From Candidatus Sulfuricurvum sp. RIFRC-1 (lineage in GTDB: Bacteria; Campylobacterota; Campylobacteria; Campylobacterales; Sulfurimonadaceae): 64,000 bases of DNA. The DNA lies in contig NC_020505.1 of NCBI RefSeq assembly GCF_000310245.1, forward strand, positions 2,142,001 through 2,206,000, given 5' to 3'. Below the pieces are notes generated by a model. That model was not told the DNA's origin and made no database searches. It worked only from the letters and a program-made list of their open reading frames with translations. The stretch's first letter is position 1, and each line of letters opens with the position of its first letter. The position numbers and the translations under genes are program-made. Shown here piece after piece: positions 29,265 through 37,156 of the stretch.

Positions 29265-30482
29265 ATGGCGATCAGCGTAGAAGAGGCATTAAAACTGGTT
29301 TATTCCCTCGCTTCACCGACCCAAAGCGAAATTGTACCGATTGAAAATGCAGTCCATCGTGTCTTATGCGAAACCATTACCGCCACCTACGCCCTCCCTT
29401 CTTTCGATAATTCAGCCATGGACGGTTATGCACTTCGCTGTGAAGATGCCGGAAAAACTCTTCAACAATCACATGTTATCTTTGCCGGTGACGGGGATGA
29501 AATCCGACTTGTCGAAAATCAATGTATCCGTATTATGACCGGTGCCAAAATACCGCAAGGGTGCGAGGCAATCGTTCCGATTGAAGAGGTAAGTGTCATG
29601 GGAGATCTCATTACCTTCCCCTCAACCATTAAGCCCTCTCAGCATATCCGACTCAAAGGAGAAGACATCCAAACCGGAATGCTCTTGCTAGATCAGGGGT
29701 CGATGCTTCATGCCCATCATATCTCTTTACTGGCATCACAGGGGATCACCCATGTTAGCGTCCATCGCCGCCCTCGTGTTGCATTATTTTCATCCGGCAA
29801 TGAGCTCAAAATGCACCATGAAACACTGGGAGCCAATCAACTCTACAACACCAATACCCCGACATTTGGTGCACGGGCGGAAGAGCTCGGTTGTGATGTA
29901 ATCTTTACCGGAACGGCAGAAGATACTCTATCATCGATCCAAGAGCATATTCGGCGCTCCCTCAATGCCGATCTTATCATCACCTCAGGCGGTGTCAGTG
30001 TCGGAGATGCTGATTTCACCAAAGAGGCATTTCAATCACTGGGCTTTGAGGGTGCGTTCGAATCGGTGGATATCAAACCCGGGAAACCGACGACGTTTGG
30101 GCGTATCGGAAATAGTATTATTCTCAATCTTCCCGGAAATCCACTTGCGGCAGCTCTGTGTTTTGAACTGTTCGGACAAAGTGCCATCCTATCTCTTAGC
30201 GGCAGAGCCGATAAATTCCTCTCTAGCATTACAACTCATATCAGTGAGCCTTTTAAAATGAAAAAAGGGAGACGTTCACTGATTCCGGGCTGGTTTGATG
30301 GAGCATCTTTTACCCCGAGCCCAAAATTTGGTCCCGGTATGGTGTTGCCCCTATCACGAGCCAACGCGTTTATGATGGTGGATGCAAGCGTAGAAGGATT
30401 TGAGCAAGACGCCGTCGTAAAAGTTATTCCGACACGCTGGTGTATGAGTTCAGAGAAACAAAATTCTCTGATAACGCTTTAA
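29265..30482 (+). CDS. moeA: Molybdopterin molybdenumtransferase MoeA
   Basis: A 405-residue MoeA, which inserts molybdate into adenylylated molybdopterin. Marks: PSFDNSAMDGYAL (about 44-56), RIMTGAKIPQGCEAIVPIEEV (domain III), the TSGGVSVGDADF metal-binding loop near residue 239, and LPGNPLAA near residue 290. AAGGAG lies upstream of the ATG. The 3' end overlaps queD tail-to-tail by 4 bases. With moaA nearby it supports a molybdoenzyme-using metabolism. Confidence 0.95.
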   Translation: MAISVEEALKLVYSLASPTQSEIVPIENAVHRVLCETITATYALPSFDNSAMDGYALRCEDAGKTLQQSHVIFAGDGDEIRLVENQCIRIMTGAKIPQGCEAIVPIEEVSVMGDLITFPSTIKPSQHIRLKGEDIQTGMLLLDQGSMLHAHHISLLASQGITHVSVHRRPRVALFSSGNELKMHHETLGANQLYNTNTPTFGARAEELGCDVIFTGTAEDTLSSIQEHIRRSLNADLIITSGGVSVGDADFTKEAFQSLGFEGAFESVDIKPGKPTTFGRIGNSIILNLPGNPLAAALCFELFGQSAILSLSGRADKFLSSITTHISEPFKMKKGRRSLIPGWFDGASFTPSPKFGPGMVLPLSRANAFMMVDASVEGFEQDAVVKVIPTRWCMSSEKQNSLITL

Positions 30483-31060
30483 ACGCTCCGGGGATTGATA
30501 AAAGTCTCTCCTCGTTTAATCCGTTCCCATAACGCAGGATCATTCCACCCTTCACGTACTTCATCGCTGAAAATAATTTTTTCTAAATCTATCAGTCCCA
30601 TCTTGTCCGAGTAGGCATCATTACGAAAACACTGCGCATATCCCGTATCCGTCTCATGGACGATAATACTATAGAGCCGTACCATTTTCTCGCCGTTCAC
30701 CATTTGTGTAAACCAATGCAACTTATCAATCATTACAAAAATAAGACGGCTAAACTGTTCTGCCGAAGGAGAAACAGGGATCTGCACCCATCGGTTGGAG
30801 TGTTTCTTCATATCGGCAATATACTCCGCATCGTCTCCGTCCCACAGGGCAATAGCATGATCGAAGGCATCGATCAACTCTTTCATCCCCTGCTTCATGA
30901 GGCCAAAATCATAGACCATCTGACCGTTATCAAGATAATCCGATTCGAGCAACACTTCTACCTTATACGAATGACCGTGAAGAGATGCCCGACATCGTTG
31001 CGTCGAACACCCCCGAACAATATGGGCATTTTCGAACTTAAATAATTTACGGATAATCAT
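30479..31060 (-). CDS. queD: 6-carboxy-5,6,7,8-tetrahydropterin synthase QueD
   Basis: A 193-residue member of the PTPS/QueD family, which converts dihydroneopterin triphosphate to carboxytetrahydropterin in queuosine synthesis. Visible are the catalytic Cys region (RGCSTQRCRASLHGHSYKVEV, about 16-36) with the zinc-binding HGH, and AFDHAIAL. Typical QueD is about 120-140 residues; the extra ~55 residues are mostly C-terminal. It lies next to queE, the following step. Confidence 0.9.
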   Translation of the reverse strand: MIIRKLFKFENAHIVRGCSTQRCRASLHGHSYKVEVLLESDYLDNGQMVYDFGLMKQGMKELIDAFDHAIALWDGDDAEYIADMKKHSNRWVQIPVSPSAEQFSRLIFVMIDKLHWFTQMVNGEKMVRLYSIIVHETDTGYAQCFRNDAYSDKMGLIDLEKIIFSDEVREGWNDPALWERIKRGETFINPRSV

Positions 31061-31113
31061 AAATCCACCTTAGTATTTTGAGGTCACAAAATGTGATTTC
31101 AAGTGTTATACGT

Positions 31114-31119
31114 ATTATA
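31114..31119 (-). promoter_or_regulatory. Likely -10 element for queD
   Basis: A perfect TATAAT on the minus strand (TG directly before it) overlaps the queE stop region, about 54 bases before queD. Between it and the gene is a small dyad TCACA-N3-TGTGA at 31084-31096. Both are seen by eye only. Confidence 0.45.
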
Positions 31120-31873
31120 CACCGTGGTTCTGGTCCCAAATACGGATATGAAGGCGATCCGAGTAGATAAATCCTCGACGTTTGCAAAACTCGATCACCG
31201 CTTCGCAGTTTGCTTCAATATGGGCTTTATCCCCTCCCAACGGCATACAATACACCGGCGTATAGGGATGCAGCGCAATGATCTCATCGATTTCCGACTC
31301 GATGTAACTTACCAATGAGGGTTCATCTACGGTAAATTTAAAAAAGCTCTCTTTGGCATTCGCAATAATGGCTCCATACGCTTCGGGTTTAACCCGTTTA
31401 TCCAACGGTTCACCGCTGTTTGAAAGCTTGACCGATAACGCATAGGTTGCCTGTGCATAAAAAGGATAGCGTTTAAAATCGGGAGCAATCGTCGCATTCG
31501 TCTCAAACGTCACCCGATGCCCTTGCCCTATCAGATACTCAATAAACTCGACGAAAATCGGTTCATTCGCATAAATAAGCGGCTCACCTCCGGTAAGGAC
31601 GACATCCACATGAGGCGGTAAACGATACCCGTTCATAATCCAGATAAGGCTCTGAAGTTCTTCGATCTCCATCCACAGCTCACCGAATGCTTTACGATCA
31701 ACGGCATAGACCGTATCACAGCCGAGAACTTCTGAACCATCCGGTGATCGCTCAGTACATCCGAACCCTTCACATTTGAGGTTGCACCCTCCGAAGCGGA
31801 AAAAGAGTGACGGCACACCCGTGTATTTTCCCTCACCTTGGACGGAGTAAAAATGTTCTACTAAATATAACAC
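31115..31873 (-). CDS. queE: 7-carboxy-7-deazaguanine synthase QueE (radical SAM)
   Basis: A 252-residue radical SAM enzyme that contracts carboxytetrahydropterin to 7-carboxy-7-deazaguanine. The GTG start at 31873 has GGAG 5 bases upstream. It begins MLYLVEHFYSVQGEG, the typical family opening. The cluster loop is unusual: CNLKC, then a 17-residue stretch holding one more Cys, then CDT, so the spacing is CX3CX4CX12C instead of CX3CX2C. TGGEPLIY follows. The ribosome site lies inside a repeat element, and a copy of the first nine codons lies 128 bases upstream. Confidence 0.92.
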   Translation of the reverse strand: MLYLVEHFYSVQGEGKYTGVPSLFFRFGGCNLKCEGFGCTERSPDGSEVLGCDTVYAVDRKAFGELWMEIEELQSLIWIMNGYRLPPHVDVVLTGGEPLIYANEPIFVEFIEYLIGQGHRVTFETNATIAPDFKRYPFYAQATYALSVKLSNSGEPLDKRVKPEAYGAIIANAKESFFKFTVDEPSLVSYIESEIDEIIALHPYTPVYCMPLGGDKAHIEANCEAVIEFCKRRGFIYSDRLHIRIWDQNHGV

Positions 31874-32001
31874 TTTTGCTCCGTCAAAAGCGTAGCTTTT
31901 TGAGCCTTACGCCCAGTTATACCCAGTGTTAACGTAGACGCTTGGACGCGTTCAAACGTCGTATTGTAATGGCCATAAAAATGTTCTACAAGATACAGCA
32001 T
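31862..32001 (-). pseudogene. Duplicated queE start (46-codon remnant or leader ORF)
   Basis: From ATG 32001 an open frame encodes MLYLVEHFY, the same nine residues that open queE, using different synonymous codons for both leucines. Then it diverges and runs through the repeat to a TAG at about 31863. The first 26 bases match the queE start at 21 of 26 positions. A GGGGGG ribosome-like site precedes it. It may be the original queE start cut off by the repeat, or a leader peptide. Confidence 0.6.
31887..31970. repeat. Structured intergenic repeat, family 1, copy 1
   Basis: It shares the 17-base block ACCCAGTGTTAACGTAG (31921-31937) exactly with the copy at 51046-51131, and the TATTGTAAT end with the copy at 55914-56005. 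Hairpins: GCGTAGCT/AGC..TACGC (31890-31912) and GACG-TTG/CAA-CGTC (31937-31960). Confidence 0.65.
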
Positions 32002-32003
32002 CT

Positions 32004-32969
32004 TCATCCCCCCGTTTCATAAAATGCACGACTAGAGACTTCAGCATCCCCCTCACTCCAGCGATTTTTTTCGGGTTTGGTGCGGATCACCTCTTTGAGC
32101 ACTTGAGCCGCTTCTTTAATGTCACCGCGTCGTACGGAGTCACGAATCGACATCGCCTCATCAAAATAGAGACACGGGATAAGATTCCCTTCTGCAGTAA
32201 GGCGGATACGGTTACATTTAGTACAAAAATCATCTTTGTGCGGTTCGATAATCCCGAATTCATATCCGTCGGAAAGTTTATAATAATGCGATGGCGAGTG
32301 ACCGTCAAATCCCTCATCATCATACGTATATCGGCTGCCGATAATACTCAAAAGCTCAGGACTTTGCATCCCTTTGATATTGACCTCGGCATGAACATTT
32401 TCCATATACTCGATAAAACGGACCACCATCCCTCGAGCTTTACAATATTCGAGAACGTCAAGAACCTCATTGTCGTTCAGCCCCTTCATCGGAACCATAT
32501 TGACTTTTACCTTCATCCCGACACGTAGTGCCTCTTCGACCCCTTCAAGTACCTGACGTAAAACATCTTTTTTGGCTATCGTTTCGGCAACCTCGGGTTT
32601 AAGTGAATCGATTGAAACATTCAGACGACGCAAGCCTGCATCATAGAGCTTCTGTGCAGCACTTTTGAGCAAAAAGGCATTTGTCGTCATCGCAAGGTCA
32701 ATATCGTTTTTATAATCATGGATCATTTTGATAAACGTATCGAGGTCTTCACGAAGCAACGGTTCACCGCCGGTGATACGGATTTTAGTGACCCCTTCAT
32801 CAATGGCGATTTTAATAAATTCAAACAGCTCTTCAAAACTAAGCAGATTCTCTTTCGGAACCCAAGAAAAAGGTTTTTCGGGCATACAGTATTGGCATCT
32901 GAAATTACACCGTTCCGTTACCGAAACACGTAAATAATCAACGGTTCTGCCATAGCTATCTATTAACAC
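32004..32969 (-). CDS. moaA: GTP 3',8-cyclase MoaA
   Basis: A 321-residue radical SAM enzyme, the first step of molybdenum cofactor synthesis. The N-terminal cluster motif is CNFRCQYC (about 21-28), with TGGEPLLR following. The C-terminal second cluster is [18 protein letters not shown] (CX2CX13C). The conserved C-terminal Gly-Gly, needed in the family for activity, is present (YETGG). It precedes queE. Confidence 0.97.
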   Translation of the reverse strand: MLIDSYGRTVDYLRVSVTERCNFRCQYCMPEKPFSWVPKENLLSFEELFEFIKIAIDEGVTKIRITGGEPLLREDLDTFIKMIHDYKNDIDLAMTTNAFLLKSAAQKLYDAGLRRLNVSIDSLKPEVAETIAKKDVLRQVLEGVEEALRVGMKVKVNMVPMKGLNDNEVLDVLEYCKARGMVVRFIEYMENVHAEVNIKGMQSPELLSIIGSRYTYDDEGFDGHSPSHYYKLSDGYEFGIIEPHKDDFCTKCNRIRLTAEGNLIPCLYFDEAMSIRDSVRRGDIKEAAQVLKEVIRTKPEKNRWSEGDAEVSSRAFYETGG

Positions 32970-33050
32970 AATTGTCCTTGCAAGAGGAAAGTGTTCGGAT
33001 AGTATCTAAAAGTTGTTTTGAGTTTTATTTATTGAAAGAGTTAAGAGGGA

Positions 33051-33068
33051 AATCCCCGAAAGGGGATT
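33051..33068 (-). terminator. Likely terminator of the pet operon
   Basis: A 7-bp stem AATCCCC/GGGGATT with a GAAA loop (TTTC on the transcript) lies 5 bases after the cytochrome stop, followed on the minus strand by a short T-rich stretch. The U-run is weak, so termination strength is uncertain. The remaining gap to moaA (to 32970) shows nothing else. Confidence 0.55.
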
Positions 33069-33073
33069 ACTTT

Positions 33074-33469
33074 TTACCAGCCGCGAACGACTGCGTGACA
33101 TGCCGTACAGGCGTTCACGATTTCAGAATAAGACTTATGAGCTTTTGAATACTCTTTTTTATCCAACGCTTTGATTAAATCGTTAGATGCCGTATCAATG
33201 CGTTTAGCCGCATTGAAAGCGATATTGCTCATATGCTGTTTATCTTTAGGAAGATATTTTTTGGTAGCGTCTGCATCGTGAAAAAGAGCGTCTGCTTTTT
33301 GAATTTCAGCCACTCCACCTTTGATCAATGCCGGCGCATTGTAAAGAAACCCTTTTTGAACATTGTTCAAACCGTTTTCCATTTGGCTCATATTCAATGC
33401 CAAAGTATCGTCTGCTGCTGCACCGACACATAAAAGTGCCGATAAAGCTAAAATTTTAACCATTTTCAT
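33074..33469 (-). CDS. Small periplasmic c-type cytochrome (class II-like)
   Basis: A 131-residue protein with a signal peptide (about 1-19, ALSALLCVGAAA) and one haem-binding CTACH at residues 121-125, almost at the C-terminus. A mostly helical body with the haem motif near the end is the class II (cytochrome c') layout. It lies 10 bases after petC, so it may take electrons from the bc1 complex. An exact role is not shown. Confidence 0.8.
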   Translation of the reverse strand: MKMVKILALSALLCVGAAADDTLALNMSQMENGLNNVQKGFLYNAPALIKGGVAEIQKADALFHDADATKKYLPKDKQHMSNIAFNAAKRIDTASNDLIKALDKKEYSKAHKSYSEIVNACTACHAVVRGW

Positions 33470-33479
33470 CCGTTACTCC

Positions 33480-34358
33480 TTAGTGAACTTCTGACCAGAT
33501 TTTGCGTTTCCACAACCATGCCAAGATCGCAAAAATAAAGGTATAAACCATTACCCATATTCCAAGACTTTCACGCTCAGCTTTTTTGGAATCACCGATT
33601 GCTTCCATATAAGCTATTACTTCTTCTTGCGCTTTTTGGTTCAATCCCGTACGCGGCATAGAAGTTCCGTGGAGCAATACTTGAGGGTCGTTAATGAAAC
33701 TGTAAAGATAATGTTCACCACGACTTTTGATGTATTGTGATAAGTCTGGAGGCGTTGCGCCCATGTATGCTTTAATATTTTCACTTGGCGTTTTCGCTTC
33801 AAAACCGGCATACGCCATAGAGTGACAACGTCCACATGCTACTTCATACGTATTTTTATGCGCTTCTACACCTGATTTCGCTTTTGGCGCAAGTGCTTGG
33901 AAATACGCAACAATATCCATGATCTCTTGAGGAGACATCCAGTTATAGGCAGGCATAGGGAATGCTTTACCGCTTTCTGGAGTATATTTGTGCTGCAAAT
34001 GCATTGCAGTGACCGGATCAAAAATAAAGTTTGCCAAATAATTTTTATCGTAAATCCAACCTGCACTGCTCAAATCCGGCGGTACAACACCATAAGATGC
34101 TGCAGCGTCTGCATTTGGCATAACCGCAGGATGGCCCGCTGATTCAATAGCATGACATGCGATACAGTTCGCTTCTACAAGTACTTTTCCGTTTTCAGGA
34201 TTTCCTTTAAGTGTTGTATCGACATTTTTCAAATCTTTAAACGTAAAATCTGCCTCAGCAACTTCCGGATGCATCACATGGTGAGCATACGGTTCGATTC
34301 CATAATAGGTAATGCCGACAAGAGCAATAATGACGGCTAAAATTCTAAACTCTTTCAT
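33480..34358 (-). CDS. petC: Di-haem cytochrome c1 of the bc1 complex
   Basis: A 292-residue membrane-anchored cytochrome with two haem motifs, CIACH near residue 65 and CGRCH near residue 175. It has an N-terminal span (about 5-22) and a C-terminal span (about 265-283, followed by WKRKIW). The two-haem cytochrome c1, built like two fused cytochrome c domains, is the form known from Campylobacterota. It passes electrons from the Rieske protein to soluble cytochromes. The start overlaps the petB stop by one base. Confidence 0.92.
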   Translation of the reverse strand: MKEFRILAVIIALVGITYYGIEPYAHHVMHPEVAEADFTFKDLKNVDTTLKGNPENGKVLVEANCIACHAIESAGHPAVMPNADAAASYGVVPPDLSSAGWIYDKNYLANFIFDPVTAMHLQHKYTPESGKAFPMPAYNWMSPQEIMDIVAYFQALAPKAKSGVEAHKNTYEVACGRCHSMAYAGFEAKTPSENIKAYMGATPPDLSQYIKSRGEHYLYSFINDPQVLLHGTSMPRTGLNQKAQEEVIAYMEAIGDSKKAERESLGIWVMVYTFIFAILAWLWKRKIWSEVH

Positions 34359-35608
34359 TATTTCCCCTTCACTTTTTTAGCTTCTGCTTTGGTAACAAAC
34401 GGTAATGCCGCAAAAAGCGCCAAGAATGTCATAGATGATGCAAAACCTACCCATGCATTTGCACCGGTCGGAGGTAATTTACCGTACACAGTCAACACTA
34501 TCAAGTCTGCCATCAAGAACCAGAACCAATATTTGAAATACGGACGTTGGTTAGCCGGTTTTACCATCGGTGAGCGATCCAACCATGGCATAACAAAGAA
34601 AATAGCATTTGCTATCCCGAATGCGATCAAACCAAGGTCTTTACCTGAAACACCCGCTATCTCAAAGAAGAATCCGCGTAATACTTCATAGCTCCACAAG
34701 AAATACCACTCAGGGTAGATGTGTGCCGGGGTTTTAAGGCCGTCTGCTTTATCAAAGTTTACCGGGTCCATTGCGAAGTTGTAATGGAAGAAAACCAAAT
34801 AGAAAAAGAACAACATAAAGAAACCGAGAACAAAGAAATCTTTTGACAAGAATACCGGCCAGAAAGGGACAACTTTAGACTCTTTTTTGTTTCCTGCAAG
34901 GTATTTTTCCGCTTCTTCATCGAAATCGAAGAACTCACCCGCTTCGTTATTAACGTGTGGGAATCGAAGCGCGTAAAAGTGGAATACAATCGCACCGATA
35001 ATCGCAAGTGGAATCAACAATACGTGAAGCATGAAGAAACGGGTCAATGTAGCATCAGATACATAGAAGTTACCGCGAATCCAAACAACAAGTTCATCTC
35101 CGATAAACGGGATACCGCCGAAAATTTCCGTAATAACGTACGCCGCCCAGTATGACATTTGTCCCCATGGAAGCATATATCCGCTGAACCCTTCTGCAGA
35201 GAAAAGGACGAATAACAACATACCTGATACCCAGATCATCTCACGCCCTTTTTTGTAAGAGCCGTAATAGATACCGGTGAACATATGGATATAGATTACC
35301 AAGAAAACAACCGATGCACCTACTGCATGGATATGTCGGAACAACCAACCGTATGCCACTTCTTGCATAATCGTGTAGTTAACACTGTCAAATGCCATAT
35401 TAACATCTGGTTTGTAGTACATCAAAAGGAAAATTCCTGATACTACCAAGAAAGTAAACATTACGGTGAGTAATACACCCATTGCCCACAAAAAGTTAAT
35501 ATTTTTCGGAATCCAATATTCTGTCATCATCACTTTTACAAAGTTAACAACACCTAAACGCTGGTCAAACCACTCGAGCATCGAGTCTGCTTTTTTAAAT
35601 TCTGCCAT
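34358..35608 (-). CDS. petB: Cytochrome b of the bc1 complex
   Basis: A 416-residue polytopic protein that carries the two b haems and oxidises quinol. His ligands are visible in FRHIHAVGASVVFLVIYIHMF (about 90-110) and in the later MLHVLLIPLAII segment. The PEWYFLWSYE motif (the family's PEWY at the quinol-oxidation site) is seen near residue 309. It lies between petA (10 bases upstream) and petC. Confidence 0.97.
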   Translation of the reverse strand: MAEFKKADSMLEWFDQRLGVVNFVKVMMTEYWIPKNINFLWAMGVLLTVMFTFLVVSGIFLLMYYKPDVNMAFDSVNYTIMQEVAYGWLFRHIHAVGASVVFLVIYIHMFTGIYYGSYKKGREMIWVSGMLLFVLFSAEGFSGYMLPWGQMSYWAAYVITEIFGGIPFIGDELVVWIRGNFYVSDATLTRFFMLHVLLIPLAIIGAIVFHFYALRFPHVNNEAGEFFDFDEEAEKYLAGNKKESKVVPFWPVFLSKDFFVLGFFMLFFFYLVFFHYNFAMDPVNFDKADGLKTPAHIYPEWYFLWSYEVLRGFFFEIAGVSGKDLGLIAFGIANAIFFVMPWLDRSPMVKPANQRPYFKYWFWFLMADLIVLTVYGKLPPTGANAWVGFASSMTFLALFAALPFVTKAEAKKVKGK

Positions 35609-35618
35609 CTCGCCTCCC

Positions 35619-36125
35619 TTACGCTTTCGCCGTCATAGCTTTGTATTCAGGACCTTCTTCACCTAAAACAAGCGTTACACCGTCAAGTTTGAACGGCGGA
35701 ATATCAAGCGGTCGTGGCGGAGGACCGAATTTATTGATACCGGCATCGGTGAATTCACCCCCGTGACAAGCACATTTAAAGTCATGCTGATCGGCACGAT
35801 ACGCCGGAATACAGCCAAGATGGGTACAGAGACCGATCATCACTGAAAAATAGTGATCACCGATTTTGACACTGCGACCGTCCGTTGGTTTCATATCTTC
35901 GGTGTATTTTAGAATAAACACCGGTTTTCCACGCCATACGGCGATTTCTAATTTATTGGCTTCTAGGCCTGACACGTCTACCGTTGTAAAACCGGCAGAC
36001 ATGACGCTCGGGAGCGGATCCCATGTCTTTTTCATCGCGATGAGCGAGGCGATTCCCCCGACAGCGGCGACTGCACCGAAAGCTTTACCAATAAAGCCTC
36101 TTCTGCTTTCATCCATCATAGTCAT
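35619..36125 (-). CDS. petA: Rieske iron-sulfur subunit of the bc1 complex
   Basis: A 168-residue Rieske protein. The twin-arginine signal SRRGFIGK (about 6-13) precedes a membrane anchor. The [2Fe-2S] site is CTHLGC (about 96-101) and CACHGGEF (about 117-124). It transfers electrons from quinol at cytochrome b to cytochrome c1. First gene of petABC. Confidence 0.97.
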   Translation of the reverse strand: MTMMDESRRGFIGKAFGAVAAVGGIASLIAMKKTWDPLPSVMSAGFTTVDVSGLEANKLEIAVWRGKPVFILKYTEDMKPTDGRSVKIGDHYFSVMIGLCTHLGCIPAYRADQHDFKCACHGGEFTDAGINKFGPPPRPLDIPPFKLDGVTLVLGEEGPEYKAMTAKA

Positions 36126-36179
36126 CTCACTTAATTTGGAAATTTAACTCCCAATCATAAGTTAAAAAGGTTTAAGTTT

Positions 36180-37049
36180 CTATAAATTGAAACTTTTCCT
36201 TATGAATTCGATTACTTCGGTGTTACTTTTTTTGATATTTTGATAGTTATTTGATAAAGCAATACTTATAGCTTGCATAAGATGTTCTTGAGTAAATTGC
36301 TCAACAATCGGTATGTTCAGCGACATAAAAAGAGGGATAAAATCGCGTGGATAATCGGCACGTTGGAGATAGATCGGTTTTCCGCCGCCTGCAAGATTTT
36401 GTAATACTGCCATCGGCGAAGCACTGATAAGTATCTCGCTACGACGGATCACATCATCATAGGATTCACATTCGTGTATTGCAACAAAGCTCTCTTTTAG
36501 GCTATTTTCATATCCAAGAAAATGGTAAAAGCCCATCAAGAGTTCCATATTGAGGGATTTAAAAAGATTTTGGTTTTTCTCCAAATCCTTTTCATAATCA
36601 TCATCCCCGAAAAAAAGTGCCATGGGAATTGTTTTAGGAAGCGGCTCATAATAGCGTTCGTTGACCACCGTCGCTTTACAAATATTTTCTCCTTCCAGAT
36701 AAGGGGAAATCAAAAATTCTTTAGGATGTTTGGTATCAGAGGGATCATCGCTAATACGGATAAAAGCGGGAAAAAATTGGGTCATATCATTCAACAGCGT
36801 CGGATTGATCTCGGCTGAATCAAAAATCATTTTATCACCATGATGCGCGATTTGAGGAATATTACGAACTAAATCTACACCGACAGAGCGTTTAATCCCA
36901 TACTCTTTCGCCTCTGCAGCAATCCGAAAATCGGAGCAAAGAAGTGTAATATCAATCTCTTTTTGAAGTTCATTGACAATGGCAACGGCTCGGTGGAACC
37001 GATCCAATCCAATACGGTGACCCGTATGGACGTAGTAAAAATAGCGCAT
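36180..37049 (-). CDS. Uncharacterised protein, glycosyltransferase GT-B/PseG-like appearance
   Basis: A 289-residue soluble protein. The opening MRYFYYVHTGHRIGLDRFHRA and the later ILISASPMAVLQNLAGGGKPIYLQRADYPRDFI (in shortened view: a SAS..AVLQNLAGGGKP block near residue 213) resemble sugar-nucleotide-binding folds of the PseG/MurG type. I cannot assign a substrate. It lies 54 bases upstream of petA in the same direction; whether it is linked to bc1 function is unknown. Confidence 0.5.
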   Translation of the reverse strand: MRYFYYVHTGHRIGLDRFHRAVAIVNELQKEIDITLLCSDFRIAAEAKEYGIKRSVGVDLVRNIPQIAHHGDKMIFDSAEINPTLLNDMTQFFPAFIRISDDPSDTKHPKEFLISPYLEGENICKATVVNERYYEPLPKTIPMALFFGDDDYEKDLEKNQNLFKSLNMELLMGFYHFLGYENSLKESFVAIHECESYDDVIRRSEILISASPMAVLQNLAGGGKPIYLQRADYPRDFIPLFMSLNIPIVEQFTQEHLMQAISIALSNNYQNIKKSNTEVIEFIRKSFNL

Positions 37050-37156
37050 AATAAATATCCTTGTTATTTACAATAAAGTTTGATAATAAAAATTTGTAGT
37101 CATAACTCTATTTTGATAGCTTATTTTACCCTATCTATGGTTAAGCAGTTTTCAAA

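Noticed and set aside
31081-31114. Possible preQ1 riboswitch before queD
   Set aside because: The leader has a small TCACA/TGTGA dyad but not the loop and A-rich tail expected of a preQ1 aptamer.
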